This document shows, in pieces, positions 23,508-33,194 of a stretch of 64,000 bases of DNA. Position 1 is the stretch's first letter; every line of letters starts with the position of its first letter. The position numbers and the translations under genes are program-made. The stretch comes from Geobacillus thermodenitrificans subsp. thermodenitrificans DSM 465. GTDB taxonomy: Bacteria; Bacillota; Bacilli; Bacillales; Anoxybacillaceae. The DNA lies in contig NZ_AYKT01000016.1 in the NCBI RefSeq assembly GCF_000496575.1, positions 1 through 64,000 of the forward strand, written 5' to 3'. The notes beneath the pieces are model-generated. The model had not been told where the DNA came from. It did not search any database and saw only the letters and a list, made by a program, of their open reading frames with translations.

Positions 23508-24458
23508 TTACTTACGGCCAAAACGAACTCTTGGATCGACAATACCGTACAATAAGTCAACAATGAGATTCACCAATAAATATGACAATGCTGCAAGCAA
23601 AATTGTTCCTTGAATGACGGCATAATCCCGTTTTTCAATGGCGTGAATGACTAACTGACCGATCCCAGGTAAGTTAAATACCGTTTCCGTTACTACGGCA
23701 CCAGCAATTAACGTGCCGAATTCTTGTCCAAGAACGGTTAGGATTGGAATGGCCGCATTACGAAGGGCATGTTTATAAACAATGATTTTTTCTTTAACCC
23801 CTTTCGCATAGGCTGTTTTAATAAAGTTGGCACTGAGTACATCCAGCATAGACGATCGAGTCATTCGAGCGATGATGGCGGTTTGAATAATGCCTAGTGC
23901 CGTAGCAGGTAAAATCATAAATTTCAAATGATTCCATAAACCGGAACTTAGTGGTTCATAACCCGCCACTGGAAATAATTTGAGTTTTAATGCAAATAAC
24001 TGCATTAAGAATAACCCCATTAAAAAGCTAGGTATAGCCATACCTAACATCACTAGAGCCATAAATATTTGGTCGATTTTCGTCCCTCTTTTTCTTGCGG
24101 CAGAAATCCCCATAGGAATAGCTAATACCATAGAAATCGCTTGAGCCAAAACAGCTAAGGAAAGGGTCGGACCCAAATGCTCTAAAAATACGGTTAAAAC
24201 TGGTCTATTATAATAAATGGACCATCCAAAATCTCCTTGTAAAAGTCCGAAAAACCAATTTGCAAACTGTTCATAAAGCGGAAGATTCAGACCTAATTGC
24301 TCACGCAATTGTTCCACTTCTTCAGGAGTGGCCTGTGATCCAAGCATGACAGCAGCTGGATCTCCCGGTGTCAGATGAATAAGAAAAAAAGCAACAATGG
24401 CAACAACTAGTAACACAGGGATTAGAGATAGAATCCTAGTTACTATATATGCTTTCAA
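23508..24458 (-). CDS. peptide ABC transporter permease (DppB/OppB type)
   Basis: A 316-residue protein starting at TTG 24458 with GGAGTG upstream. It has six helices, the HLTPGDPAAVMLGSQATPEE region after helix 1 that is typical of DppB, and the cytosolic loop TAYAKGVKEKIIVYKHALRN. The gene is separated from the binding-protein gene upstream by a degraded IS630 element of about 1.1 kb, so the operon may now be split into two transcripts. Confidence 0.94.
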   Translation of the reverse strand: MKAYIVTRILSLIPVLLVVAIVAFFLIHLTPGDPAAVMLGSQATPEEVEQLREQLGLNLPLYEQFANWFFGLLQGDFGWSIYYNRPVLTVFLEHLGPTLSLAVLAQAISMVLAIPMGISAARKRGTKIDQIFMALVMLGMAIPSFLMGLFLMQLFALKLKLFPVAGYEPLSSGLWNHLKFMILPATALGIIQTAIIARMTRSSMLDVLSANFIKTAYAKGVKEKIIVYKHALRNAAIPILTVLGQEFGTLIAGAVVTETVFNLPGIGQLVIHAIEKRDYAVIQGTILLAALSYLLVNLIVDLLYGIVDPRVRFGRK

Positions 24459-24610
24459 AGATTAACACTCCCTCTGTACAATCATTGGTACTCCATCTTT
24501 CATAATTTGGGGTGGGATATTTTGAGTGGATCTTCACCACAACACGTACTTAAAAAGAAAGACGTTTATGATGATCAAAATCCCACATCAATCATGCCAC
24601 TCCGGTTATT

Positions 24611-25692
24611 ATGCTCCTAAGGAAACTCATGGAAGAAAAAGCGGAACTGGGCATGAAATGCCTCAAAATGATCAATGATCACGGATGGACAACACAAACA
24701 CTTCGGAAACAAGAACAGAAAATCAAGAACACTGATCTTCGCCGGCGTGTAATAGCAGTCCGACTGGTGATGGAAAGGCTAGGTGGGCAAAGAAACGGCT
24801 ACTATGATCAATGTGCGCCGCCAACCCTTTTTCCATTATGTGTCACGTTTTAATGAAGGCAGTCTTGAACTCCTGCTTCATCGGGATGTTGCCTCTAAAG
24901 GTTTGTAAAAAACAACGGATTCGCTCGATTTGTGAGAAGCTGAAAGGAATCAAGTTATGACGTTGTAAGGCTTTTTAATTTAAAACATGCTGTTGAAGAA
25001 CAGTATTTCTCTTACATCACCGTCCTTCTAGGCGAGAACCGCTTCTCACTAAAGAACAACGGGAAGAGATCCAGCACCTCGTATTGGCCACGATAGCCGC
25101 TGAATTAGACTGGGACATCACCTCGGCGAACCTCCTTCAATCCTATGTATACCGCCATTACAGCGTATCCATTTCCCGATAAGCCTTGCGAAAGTTCTTG
25201 CATCAAAAAGGGCCTTTCTTGGCCCAACCGACCTACACGTTGGCGAAAGGAAATCCGGAGAGGCAAAAACATTTTAAAAATCAAATGCCCTTGATAAAAA
25301 ACGGAATCTCTTCGAATTTTATTCTGTTATTCATTGATGTCATACATATCGGGTCATATCATGCACTGTGTACGACATTGGCTAGAGGCGAACCGCCAAA
25401 AGCAAATGCCACATTCGTCCATCACGCCCACGTCCAGCTGTCAACATCCTTAGTGACAAAACCATACTTTATCAGATGATAGATTTCTTGAAAGTGCTTA
25501 ATGCACTGCCTCATCATCTTGGTGTTGGATAACATCCCCATTCATCATGAAAACATGGTCAAGGAATTGGGACGGGAGGAAGGACAATGTTTTTTTCACT
25601 TCATTTTCCTTCCTCCCTATTTGCCGCATCTTAACCCGATCGAACATTTGTGGAAATTACCGGAAGATGCAACAATTCCATTTTTTAACTCT
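24611..25692 (+). mobile_element. degraded IS630-family insertion sequence
   Basis: Fragments of one transposase in several frames. The N-terminal helix-turn-helix part is LRRRVIAVRLVMERL (about 24740). A middle part is RPTYTLAKGNPERQKHFKNQ-like PTYTLAKGNPERQKHF (25216). Then comes FILLFIDVIHIGSYHALCTT (25320), and the C-terminal DDE part is VLDNIPIHHENMVKELGREE...LPPYLPHLNPIEHLWK (25519-25662). The usual catalytic IDETHI has become IDVIHI. Frames are broken by indels and stops, so it is dead. It lies between the binding-protein and permease genes of the peptide importer, transcribed in the opposite direction. No terminal repeats could be defined. Confidence 0.88.
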
Positions 25693-25727
25693 TGTAATCT
25701 TGATCATAACTTTTTGATCATTCTGAA

Positions 25728-27326
25728 TTACTCTTCTACACTAACATTCCATAACACTGGTCCAATAAAATCTCTAAATCCCTTGACTTTATCAGATACA
25801 CCAGTGACTTTGCTGTAAGTTCCTATATTGATAATCGGTAGATATTCCCACATTTTTTGCTGTAACTGGCTATATAGCTCTTTGGCCTCGTCTTGTGTTT
25901 TAGCCGCTTGAATCTCAGATAATAATTTATCGATCTCAGGACTATTCGTCCAACCTGGCCATTGTGCTTTCGAATCTAAAAATCCATATTGATGAGGAAT
26001 AACGGATGTATCCCATCCTGTAAAGAAGATATCCCAAAGTGCAGGATCACCGCGACGCTCTAGCAATGTTCCCCAATCATAAACTTCAAGCTTTGCTTTT
26101 ATCCCTATCTTTTCCAAAAGCTGTTGAGTAGCTACTGCAGCATTATACTGATAAGCGTAATCACGGCTCGTCAAAATAACAATCTCTTCTCCGTTATAAT
26201 TAGCTTCTTTTAATAATTTCTTGGCTAATTCAAGATCTTTCTTATTGTATACGTCTTTTCCAGCATCTGAATACCAATCTGTCTGTTCAGGCCTGAATAA
26301 ACTCGGCTCCAATTTATAAAATCGCTCATCTCCAAAAGAAGAACGTAAAACCAATTCTTTATCTAATGCATAATTTACAGCCTGCCGAGCTTTTACATCA
26401 CTGAACAGACCCTGCTTTTTATTAAAAACGAGCATTTGAATTCCATAAGTGTGGATATTTACACCTGTCCCTGGAGTATTTTCCAGTTGTTCAACGGTGT
26501 CGTACGATACACCTGTAGCAATATCATATTGACCACTAATTAAACCTGCATTTCGAGTTGATTCATCTGGAACGAAGTGCCAATAGATATCATTGACTAA
26601 AGCCTCTTTTTTCCCTGCGAGACCACTTGTTTGTTCGGAACGAGGTTGATAATCTTCAAATTTCGTAAAATGAATATACTGGTTAGTCTTCCATTCCACA
26701 AATTTAAATGGGCCTGTTCCTACATATTCTGTTGCTCCTGTTGGTCCAGCCTTTTCTGCAACCTCTTTAGGCATTATAGCAGCAAGCTGATTTTGATCGG
26801 CTAGAGCAAAGGGCACTAGCGCCGATGATTTGGTCAGATGAAGCTCAACTGTATAATCATCAACTTTTTTCCATTCTGCCCCTTCTAAAATCGATTTCGT
26901 AAGTGAGGAATTGGTAGTCCACCTTTCCATCGAGGCCACTACATCGTCAGCTGTCATTTCCTTCCCGTTATGAAATTTAATCCCTTGTCTCAGTTTAAAC
27001 GTATAGACTTTTCCGTCATCACTAACGTTATAACTTTCTGCTAGCTGAGGAGCTACTGTCCAGTTTTCATCAAGGGTCAACAAAGATTCATACATTAATC
27101 GTGCAGTATCTTTCGTCGCTCCAGACGTAGTGACCGTTGGGTCTAACGTATCCGGTTGAGCTTCATAAGCAATATCAAGCTTTCCTCCAGACTGACCAGA
27201 TTGGGAGTTCCCTGAAGAATTAGATTGACTTGTTTTTCCTGTGGACGAGCTATTTGAACATCCCATTAAACCAATAATGATCAGGAGAATAAAGAGAAAT
27301 GAATATACTCCTCTCATTCGTCTCAC
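25728..27326 (-). CDS. peptide-binding lipoprotein of the ABC importer (DppA/OppA type)
   Basis: A 532-residue solute-binding lipoprotein. The GTG start at 27326 has GGGGG at a suitable distance. Residues 1-22 are a lipoprotein signal with lipobox LMGC (Cys23), then a Ser/Gly/Gln-rich linker to about 48. The SBP_bac_5 domain follows (LDPTVTTSGATKDTARLMYE, then KVYTFKLRQGIKFHNGKEMT ADDVVAS). It delivers peptides to the permeases encoded downstream. The adjacent M81 metallopeptidase and divergent amino acid racemase suggest a special peptide as cargo. Confidence 0.93.
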   Translation of the reverse strand: MRRMRGVYSFLFILLIIIGLMGCSNSSSTGKTSQSNSSGNSQSGQSGGKLDIAYEAQPDTLDPTVTTSGATKDTARLMYESLLTLDENWTVAPQLAESYNVSDDGKVYTFKLRQGIKFHNGKEMTADDVVASMERWTTNSSLTKSILEGAEWKKVDDYTVELHLTKSSALVPFALADQNQLAAIMPKEVAEKAGPTGATEYVGTGPFKFVEWKTNQYIHFTKFEDYQPRSEQTSGLAGKKEALVNDIYWHFVPDESTRNAGLISGQYDIATGVSYDTVEQLENTPGTGVNIHTYGIQMLVFNKKQGLFSDVKARQAVNYALDKELVLRSSFGDERFYKLEPSLFRPEQTDWYSDAGKDVYNKKDLELAKKLLKEANYNGEEIVILTSRDYAYQYNAAVATQQLLEKIGIKAKLEVYDWGTLLERRGDPALWDIFFTGWDTSVIPHQYGFLDSKAQWPGWTNSPEIDKLLSEIQAAKTQDEAKELYSQLQQKMWEYLPIINIGTYSKVTGVSDKVKGFRDFIGPVLWNVSVEE

Positions 27327-27624
27327 AAATCATAACCCCCTTATTCTCTTGATTAAGCGAATGTCTTTTAAAAACCGCAACGACTCTCAGGTATGGCAAG
27401 GCAGAGCTCACGATAACACTTCTCACCCCCCTTTCTGGTGAATCAGAGATGCCTCTCTATAAAAACCCCCTTGTTTTAAGCCGCGATTTTCATGCCTGCG
27501 TGAAGGAAGTAAAACTCGCTTCATAAACTTTTCTGAGCGAAAACAAGCGCATCCTCAGTTGCTATTTTCATATTCCATATGGGGAGCGAAAAAATGATTA
27601 CTAATTAAATGATCTTTAAAAACA
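27327..27624. other. intergenic between M81 peptidase and binding protein
   Basis: About 300 bp without coding sequence. No hairpin with a T-run that I can support. Confidence 0.4.
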
Positions 27625-29085
27625 TCATAAATGATCTAATGGGAGTACAGGTCTCATCACTCTTTTATAATTAAAATGACAAAGATCGTAGCTGCTTAAT
27701 CCTGGAGAATCCGCCGTTATAATCTTTTTTGCTATAGGAGCAAAAGAAGCGCGAAAGTGGTTTTCAGATTTTAAAGCGACTATTTTGTATTGAGTCACAT
27801 CAATTCCATGCAACAAGAAAACTTGTCCATCTAGTGTTTGCCCTTTTTTCGTACAAACAATCACATCTACATTTCCAATACAGAGGCGGGCTGATTTCCC
27901 TAAGTTCACCTTTTTCCCTTTATTCATTTGTGAACTTTGAATAAATCGGCCATCTGTCAACGACTTAACATAAGCTGTTGTTTCTATAGGATCACCATGA
28001 TACGAATCAGTCTTTCCTCCCAATCGAATATCAATAAAACGACCTACTCCAGCTGTATGTGCTTTTTCTACCACTTCAGGATCACAAATAAAACCAAAAC
28101 AAGAAAGTGGAGCATTTATTTCGATCATCGCTTTTAGCAAATGTGTACCGTCACCTGGCGTCCCTGCACCAGGATTATCTGAAGTTTCATTAATGACAAT
28201 AGGGCCTTCTGGTTCCTCTAAAGCTAATTTTAATGCTTCCATAGGGCTAGGATGTCGCACATAAAACTCATAACGCCTTTTCCATACCTCCTCAGCAACA
28301 TTCTTTGCCGCTTTTTCAGCCAGTTCCTTATCATTGTCTGTAATTGTTAGTACACTAACCCGCATATCAGGTATATCCGTTTGGCTAAATCCATGAAAAA
28401 ATGTACAATCAATCACTTTTTTCTCTTTTTCCCATTTCCAACATATTTCATTAATATCTTTTGCGGGGGATAAATCTGTTGTCGATGATGAAAGCATCAT
28501 CGGCAATTTTTCCATGTGCATAACTGGGTGAATGTCACCTTTTATTATTCTTAGCAAATTCGAAATCGCTTCTTTCCCTCTCTCATAGCAGTCGATATGC
28601 GGATAAAAATTCACACCGAATAATGCATCAGCTTCCTTGATCATCGTTTTCGTTAGATTGGCATGTAAATCTAACGTAGCAACGATAGGGATTTTAGGTC
28701 CTACAACCTGCCTAACATTTGATAGAATATCTCCTTCAATATCGTCTACTCCTTCAGCAATCCCTCCACCGTGAAGGACCAAACATACGCCATCCAAGGG
28801 GCCCGCTTGTTTGATACGCACAACCAAATTCTCAACAAGCTGATTGTATGCATCACGCGTAATAATTCCAGACGGGTCAGCTTTTGCCCAAAAAGTAGGC
28901 AATAGTTCAATAGAATGTTTTTTCGCTTCGGAAATAATCCCTCCCAAAAAGTCCCTTACTCCCGTGTGATTTTTAATAATTTCTTCGCCAAATTCCCATT
29001 CTGATTGTCTAAAGTGATCTAATGTAGTTTTAACACAAGAAAATGTGTTCGTTTCATGACTAATTCCACCAATGGCTATCCTCAA
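27625..29085 (-). CDS. M81-family metallopeptidase (MlrC-like)
   Basis: A 486-residue protein of the COG5476/M81 family. TTG start at 29085 with AGGAG upstream; the protein begins with the diagnostic GGISHETNTFS (residues 6-16). Metal-binding positions are visible in VATLDLHANLT (about 133-143), VNFYPHIDCYERG, and the second domain motif NETSDNPGAGTPGDGTHLL (about 278-296). MlrC, the best-studied member, cleaves linear microcystin-derived peptides containing D-amino acids. Its place at the head of a peptide importer operon and opposite a racemase gene suggests breakdown of an unusual, perhaps D-amino-acid-containing, peptide; this is inference. Confidence 0.9.
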   Translation of the reverse strand: MRIAIGGISHETNTFSCVKTTLDHFRQSEWEFGEEIIKNHTGVRDFLGGIISEAKKHSIELLPTFWAKADPSGIITRDAYNQLVENLVVRIKQAGPLDGVCLVLHGGGIAEGVDDIEGDILSNVRQVVGPKIPIVATLDLHANLTKTMIKEADALFGVNFYPHIDCYERGKEAISNLLRIIKGDIHPVMHMEKLPMMLSSSTTDLSPAKDINEICWKWEKEKKVIDCTFFHGFSQTDIPDMRVSVLTITDNDKELAEKAAKNVAEEVWKRRYEFYVRHPSPMEALKLALEEPEGPIVINETSDNPGAGTPGDGTHLLKAMIEINAPLSCFGFICDPEVVEKAHTAGVGRFIDIRLGGKTDSYHGDPIETTAYVKSLTDGRFIQSSQMNKGKKVNLGKSARLCIGNVDVIVCTKKGQTLDGQVFLLHGIDVTQYKIVALKSENHFRASFAPIAKKIITADSPGLSSYDLCHFNYKRVMRPVLPLDHL

Positions 29086-29410
29086 TGCCCTATATCTCCT
29101 TTCCTAAAGCAAAACCACTTTATTTCTGCATACAAGTAAAATGTGCATATTTTTTATGCACTATATACACAATTTCAATTGAATATTAACATTATTCTAA
29201 CTATTTTTCAACAATCAATTGCAAAAAGTGAGAAAAATTTGTTATATTTGATAATTAAGGATAGTAAAAAATAAAGCGCACGCAAAAAATTTTTGCATAA
29301 AAAATAATCTTTTTCTCTTAAGGCCATTACCACCACCTTCCAAAAAAAGTTGGTCTATATGAGTAAAAATGAATGATTAGATAAATCTTTGGATAAAGGG
29401 GTCAATAAGT
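29086..29410. promoter_or_regulatory. divergent control region with TGCATA motifs
   Basis: An AT-rich region between the M81 gene and the racemase gene. TGCATA-TTTTT-TATGCA at 29144-29160 is a perfect 6-bp inverted repeat; a further TGCATA lies at 29127 and TTTTTGCATAAAAAA near 29288. These look like sites for one regulator of both transcripts. The regulator itself is not in the window. Confidence 0.5.
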
Positions 29411-30523
29411 ATGGATAGATATCCGAGAGTTACTTGGGACGAAAAAAAATTAATACATAATGCGCGAGTACTAAACGCTATCTGTAAACATCATGTAGAA
29501 TGGATTCCTGTAACAAAATCAGTAGGAGCGAATATCGAAATTGTAGACAGTCTTTACAAACAAGGATATAGAAAATTTGCAGATTCTCGTCTACAAAATT
29601 TAAAAGCCATAAAGGAATATGACAGCTCAATAAACACCTGCTTATTGAGAATTCCTGGTATACATGAAATCAAAGATGTGATCACATGGGCGGATTGTAG
29701 TCTAGTTTCAGAATATAAGGTAATTGAGGCATTAAACCAAGAGGCGTTGAGTCAAGGAAAAATACACCATATTATTTTAATGATAGAGTTAGGAGATCTC
29801 CGAGAAGGAATCATGCCTGAGGAACTGATGGATATTGGTAAACATATTTTAAAGTTTCCTGCTATTCATTGGCTAGGTATAGGCACAAACCTTACATGCT
29901 TTGGTGGTGTTCTCCCTACATCTGATAAACTTGCCCAACTTGTTCAACTTAAAGAATCTGTAGAAAAAAAGCTTGGGTATCATCTATCCGTTATATCTGG
30001 AGGAAATTCTAGTTCATTGCATTTACTTATGAGCGGTGAAATGCCAAGAGAAATCAATCATCTGCGCCTAGGTGAATCTCTTTTCTTTGGTCGAGAAACT
30101 GCCTTTTCTAAACAGATCCCAGGCATGCATCATGATATCTTTTTGCTAGAAGCTGAGGTAATTGAAATTAAAGACAAGCCTTCTTATCCTCAAGGAATTA
30201 TTGTAAAAAATGCTTTCGGTGAAACACCTCATTTTACAGATAAAGGAATTCGACGTCGCGCCATTTTAGCACTAGGTGAACAGGATGTCCCCCTTTCGGA
30301 GCTTACTCCTGTCAAAAACGGAATTGAAATTATTGGAGGGAGCAGCGACCATGCCATTTTAGACGTTACAGAGCATCATGATCAAATACAAGTGGGGAGT
30401 ATACTATCCTTTCAAATGAGTTATAAAGCTTTATTGCATGCTATGACATCCAATTATATCTACAAAAAAAAGATTAATAGCGTGTACGAGCCTCTCATTT
30501 CGTCGGATCAGTCGTTCGAATGA
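29411..30523 (+). CDS. alanine racemase-fold amino acid racemase (ornithine racemase-like)
   Basis: A 370-residue PLP enzyme of the COG3457 family, which includes ornithine racemase. AAGGGG precedes the ATG. The N-terminal TIM barrel contains the PLP lysine Lys36 in WIPVTKSVGANIEI. ILMIELGDLREGI (about 122-134), SVISGGNSSSL (about 194-204) and INHLRLGESLFFGR (about 217-230) are family motifs. The C-terminal beta domain follows. It interconverts L- and D-forms of an amino acid; the substrate cannot be read from the sequence. It is divergent from the M81 peptidase and importer operon and shares the control region. Confidence 0.88.
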   Translation: MDRYPRVTWDEKKLIHNARVLNAICKHHVEWIPVTKSVGANIEIVDSLYKQGYRKFADSRLQNLKAIKEYDSSINTCLLRIPGIHEIKDVITWADCSLVSEYKVIEALNQEALSQGKIHHIILMIELGDLREGIMPEELMDIGKHILKFPAIHWLGIGTNLTCFGGVLPTSDKLAQLVQLKESVEKKLGYHLSVISGGNSSSLHLLMSGEMPREINHLRLGESLFFGRETAFSKQIPGMHHDIFLLEAEVIEIKDKPSYPQGIIVKNAFGETPHFTDKGIRRRAILALGEQDVPLSELTPVKNGIEIIGGSSDHAILDVTEHHDQIQVGSILSFQMSYKALLHAMTSNYIYKKKINSVYEPLISSDQSFE

Positions 30524-30524
30524 C

Positions 30525-30548
30525 TTAAAACTCTACTAGCGCCACGGG
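30525..30548 (+). repeat. 24-nt dispersed repeat, copy B
   Basis: It matches 7-30 at 21 of 24 positions and begins 2 bp after the racemase stop codon. A much weaker echo (CTAGCACCGTGG) is at 40936. Confidence 0.5.
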
Positions 30549-30572
30549 GATGTTTATATCTTTTTCATAAAG

Positions 30573-30601
30573 ACGCTCTGTTGGAATCCCCAACAGAGCG
30601 T
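30573..30601. terminator. bidirectional-type hairpin between convergent genes
   Basis: A 12-bp stem ACGCTCTGTTGG (30573-30584)/CCAACAGAGCGT (30590-30601) between the racemase and chemoreceptor genes. Confidence 0.75.
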
Positions 30602-30605
30602 TCAA

Positions 30606-32069
30606 TCAACTGATTTGGAGCTTTTCCTCTATGTTTTTCAATCCGTCCGATAACGAAACAATCTCCTCATGCTGAGAAGATACACGCTCTAATACGTCTT
30701 GAAGGCTTTGCTTATTATTATTTGTCATTGATACACTATTTTCTGCTTTGGCTTCTACTTCTTGCATCATGGCTTGCACTGATAGGATAAACTCTTGAAG
30801 ATTGGTTGTTTTGTCCGAGAATTGATGAATATTCGATTCGACATCTTTAAAGATGTCTTTCACTTCCTGCATGCTTGTTCTGTTTTTCTCAATCGATGAT
30901 TGCGATTCAGAAATCGTATGAGAAGCTAAAGAAATTCGTTCTTTGAACGCCGTAAGAAGTTTAGCAATCGATTCCGACGATTCTTTAGAGGATTCTGCGA
31001 GCTTCCTCACTTCATCGGCTACCACCGCAAATCCCTTCCCATGTTCTCCCGCCCGAGCGGCTTCTATGGAGGCGTTAAGTGCTAACAGATTCGTTTGCGC
31101 AGAAATATCAGAAATGGTCTCGATAATTTTTTTAATATTTTCTGTTTCAGCATGAAGTTGTTGCATATAATCAATCGTTTTTTGAATATTTTTATTAAAA
31201 AACTCTAAATCTTTTTCCAAAACATCGACTCGTTTTCCGCTTTCCTTGATTGCCCCCTGTGTAGATTCAAGATATTCGTTGATTTCGTCCATGAATTTTG
31301 TCATGTCGTCTACTTGCTCATTCGTTTCCGTCATTCCTGCAACCAATTCATTGGATTGCAAAGTTTGGATGTCAAAAGATGAGGCAATATTTTTAATGGA
31401 GTCGATAATTTCCGTTGACTGGATATTTATTCGATCTGTCGTTCTTTTGAAATTCTCTTGATATTCTTTTACAGATGCAAGCGAATCCCTTACCCGCTTC
31501 AATATATCCTCCATAGATTCTTTGGCACGAATGGCTTCTTCTTTTTGGATCTCCACTTCTTTTTGCAAGTTGCTATTAAACGCAGATTGCATAAAACAAG
31601 CAATAGAAACAAAGATAAACATAAGCATGTAGTAAAGCAAGTCGGTATAGCTTGTCGAGTGAAAAATGACTTCTCCATTTGTGAAAAAGAAATAAGTCAG
31701 AATGATCAGTACAATCACAATGGTTAGCGTATTAATGATCTTGTCTTGATAGATTCCCATAACTGTAACAAAGAAAAACATGGCCATTATGTTAATGATG
31801 TGAGGGTCTAAAGTTAAAACAAGAAACCAGAACCCTCCAATAGTCACAAGGTTAAAATACTTCATAGGAACAGCTAATTGTTCTTTCCATTTCGTTTTAT
31901 TAGCAATAAACGTTGCAGCCCCAAGCACCCCTCCTACGATTCCCACGATCGTCAAAACAAAATTCCAAGGAATCCCTAAAATAAGGTTGAGCACCTGAAG
32001 GATGAGAACGGTTCCCCCAAAAACAAAGGCTACCCAATTATTTCTCTTTCTCAAAAGTTCGTAATTCAT
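30606..32069 (-). CDS. methyl-accepting chemotaxis protein
   Basis: A 487-residue chemoreceptor. The ATG at 32069 ([15 protein letters not shown]) overlaps the stop codon of the upstream gene (ATGA). About six membrane helices in residues 10-170 replace the usual periplasmic sensing domain, so sensing is probably within the membrane or of an internal signal. The cytosolic part is a long coiled coil whose hairpin tip reads [38 protein letters not shown]. No HAMP domain is evident. It is translationally coupled to a GNAT-like protein, an unusual partner. Confidence 0.92.
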   Translation of the reverse strand: MNYELLRKRNNWVAFVFGGTVLILQVLNLILGIPWNFVLTIVGIVGGVLGAATFIANKTKWKEQLAVPMKYFNLVTIGGFWFLVLTLDPHIINIMAMFFFVTVMGIYQDKIINTLTIVIVLIILTYFFFTNGEVIFHSTSYTDLLYYMLMFIFVSIACFMQSAFNSNLQKEVEIQKEEAIRAKESMEDILKRVRDSLASVKEYQENFKRTTDRINIQSTEIIDSIKNIASSFDIQTLQSNELVAGMTETNEQVDDMTKFMDEINEYLESTQGAIKESGKRVDVLEKDLEFFNKNIQKTIDYMQQLHAETENIKKIIETISDISAQTNLLALNASIEAARAGEHGKGFAVVADEVRKLAESSKESSESIAKLLTAFKERISLASHTISESQSSIEKNRTSMQEVKDIFKDVESNIHQFSDKTTNLQEFILSVQAMMQEVEAKAENSVSMTNNNKQSLQDVLERVSSQHEEIVSLSDGLKNIEEKLQIS

Positions 32070-32635
32070 CGCGCCATTGCCCCCTCTTTTAATTCCAGCG
32101 GTTCCTTGTACCAAGAATATTTTTTATCATCCAGATGGTCATAAACTTCTTTCAAATGCATAAGAGCTGGAATGACTTCATCCCCTTTGTACCAGAATGG
32201 ATCTTTGACTTTCTCACATCTAATGCGATATGTATCATTCAGCGATTTGAACACTTTAGGCGCAGTGATTGCTACTCCATGTGTGTACCCATGGGTTTGC
32301 GCATAGTAAATCATGAACCTGACAATTTCATGACCAACAAGCTTACGTCTGTACTCTGGTAACACTGCGAAACTATCTAATTCCATCACTTTCATATCAT
32401 CCCTGACCACATCGTCAAACAAATTCCTTATCAAAGGTCTAGAAAACTCTAGATATGGTGTGAATTCAACGGTTCCTCCAGGCACACCATTTATATAAGC
32501 GATATAGAGGTCTGAACCTTCTCGCCCATATTCCATGTCATATCCAGACTCTTCCCAAACCAATTGTTTCACTCGATGAAATGCTTCCGCTTCTTCTTTT
32601 GTCGTTACTCTCTTAAAAAGAATTTCATTAGCCAT
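32066..32635 (-). CDS. GNAT-fold acyltransferase-like protein (autoinducer-synthase-like)
   Basis: A 189-residue cytosolic protein starting at the ATG at 32635 ([15 protein letters not shown]) with AGGAGGGGG upstream. The layout ([20 protein letters not shown], then [19 protein letters not shown], then [20 protein letters not shown]) resembles the N-acyl amino acid or acyl-homoserine-lactone synthase branch of GNAT enzymes. Substrate unknown. Its stop overlaps the start of the chemoreceptor gene, so the two are made together. Confidence 0.7.
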   Translation of the reverse strand: MANEILFKRVTTKEEAEAFHRVKQLVWEESGYDMEYGREGSDLYIAYINGVPGGTVEFTPYLEFSRPLIRNLFDDVVRDDMKVMELDSFAVLPEYRRKLVGHEIVRFMIYYAQTHGYTHGVAITAPKVFKSLNDTYRIRCEKVKDPFWYKGDEVIPALMHLKEVYDHLDDKKYSWYKEPLELKEGAMAR

Positions 32636-32999
32636 AAAAAAATCCCCCTCCTGAAGTTCAAAATCACCTAAAAGTCCTATAATAAAAACAAACTTCCAAG
32701 GCACAAAGACCTTTTATAATAGGTGTTTTTTTAGAAAAAGATTTAAATATGTATATATTTTCTTAAGACAATAGGCATAATAATATATATTATTTCTAAT
32801 AATCAATAGGAAATCGAAACGATTTTTACGCCCTGCGTTTGTTTACATAACAAAATTATCGAAAACTCCACTTATATAAAAAATAAAACGCACGATATCG
32901 TGCGTTTTGCTTTTCAATGAACGATCGTTTTGATTAGAAATCACTCGTTACCCCCTGGTGAATTTGTTCGCTTATGCATTGAAATGCCATAACATAAGT
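32636..32999. other. intergenic, AT-rich
   Basis: Upstream region of the GNAT-chemoreceptor pair. Apart from the palindrome at 32885 no gene or site is seen. Confidence 0.4.
32885..32908. terminator. 24-bp perfect palindrome, bidirectional terminator
   Basis: AAAACGCACGAT joined to its exact complement, flanked by A- and T-rich sequence on both sides. It can terminate in either direction. Confidence 0.75.
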
Positions 33000-33033
33000 A
33001 AAAAGCAGGATGCATTTCCCCATGCATCCTGCC
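33000..33033 (-). terminator. terminator following the trpB remnant
   Basis: On the minus strand GCAGGATGCAT...ATGCATCCTGC is followed by TTTTTAC. It is the original terminator of the truncated gene. Confidence 0.8.
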
Positions 33034-33044
33034 AATCCCTCTTC

Positions 33045-33194
33045 TTATTCCTTATTTAGCATATGGAACACTTGCTCAACATCTTTATCGCCGCGTCCAG
33101 AAAGGTTGACGATGATGATTTGATCTTTGCCTAACGTCGGCGCAAGCTTCATCGCATACGCAACCGCATGGGCGCTTTCAAGTGCCGGAATACT
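33045..33194 (-). pseudogene. trpB: trpB 3' fragment (tryptophan synthase beta)
   Basis: The last roughly 49 residues read [40 protein letters not shown] and end ...HMLNKE-stop. They are diagnostic of the TrpB C-terminus (the SGRGDKD motif binds the PLP phosphate-proximal region). Everything upstream is missing; the sequence joins abruptly to a GH4 fragment at about 33195. No other trp gene is in the window. Confidence 0.9.
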
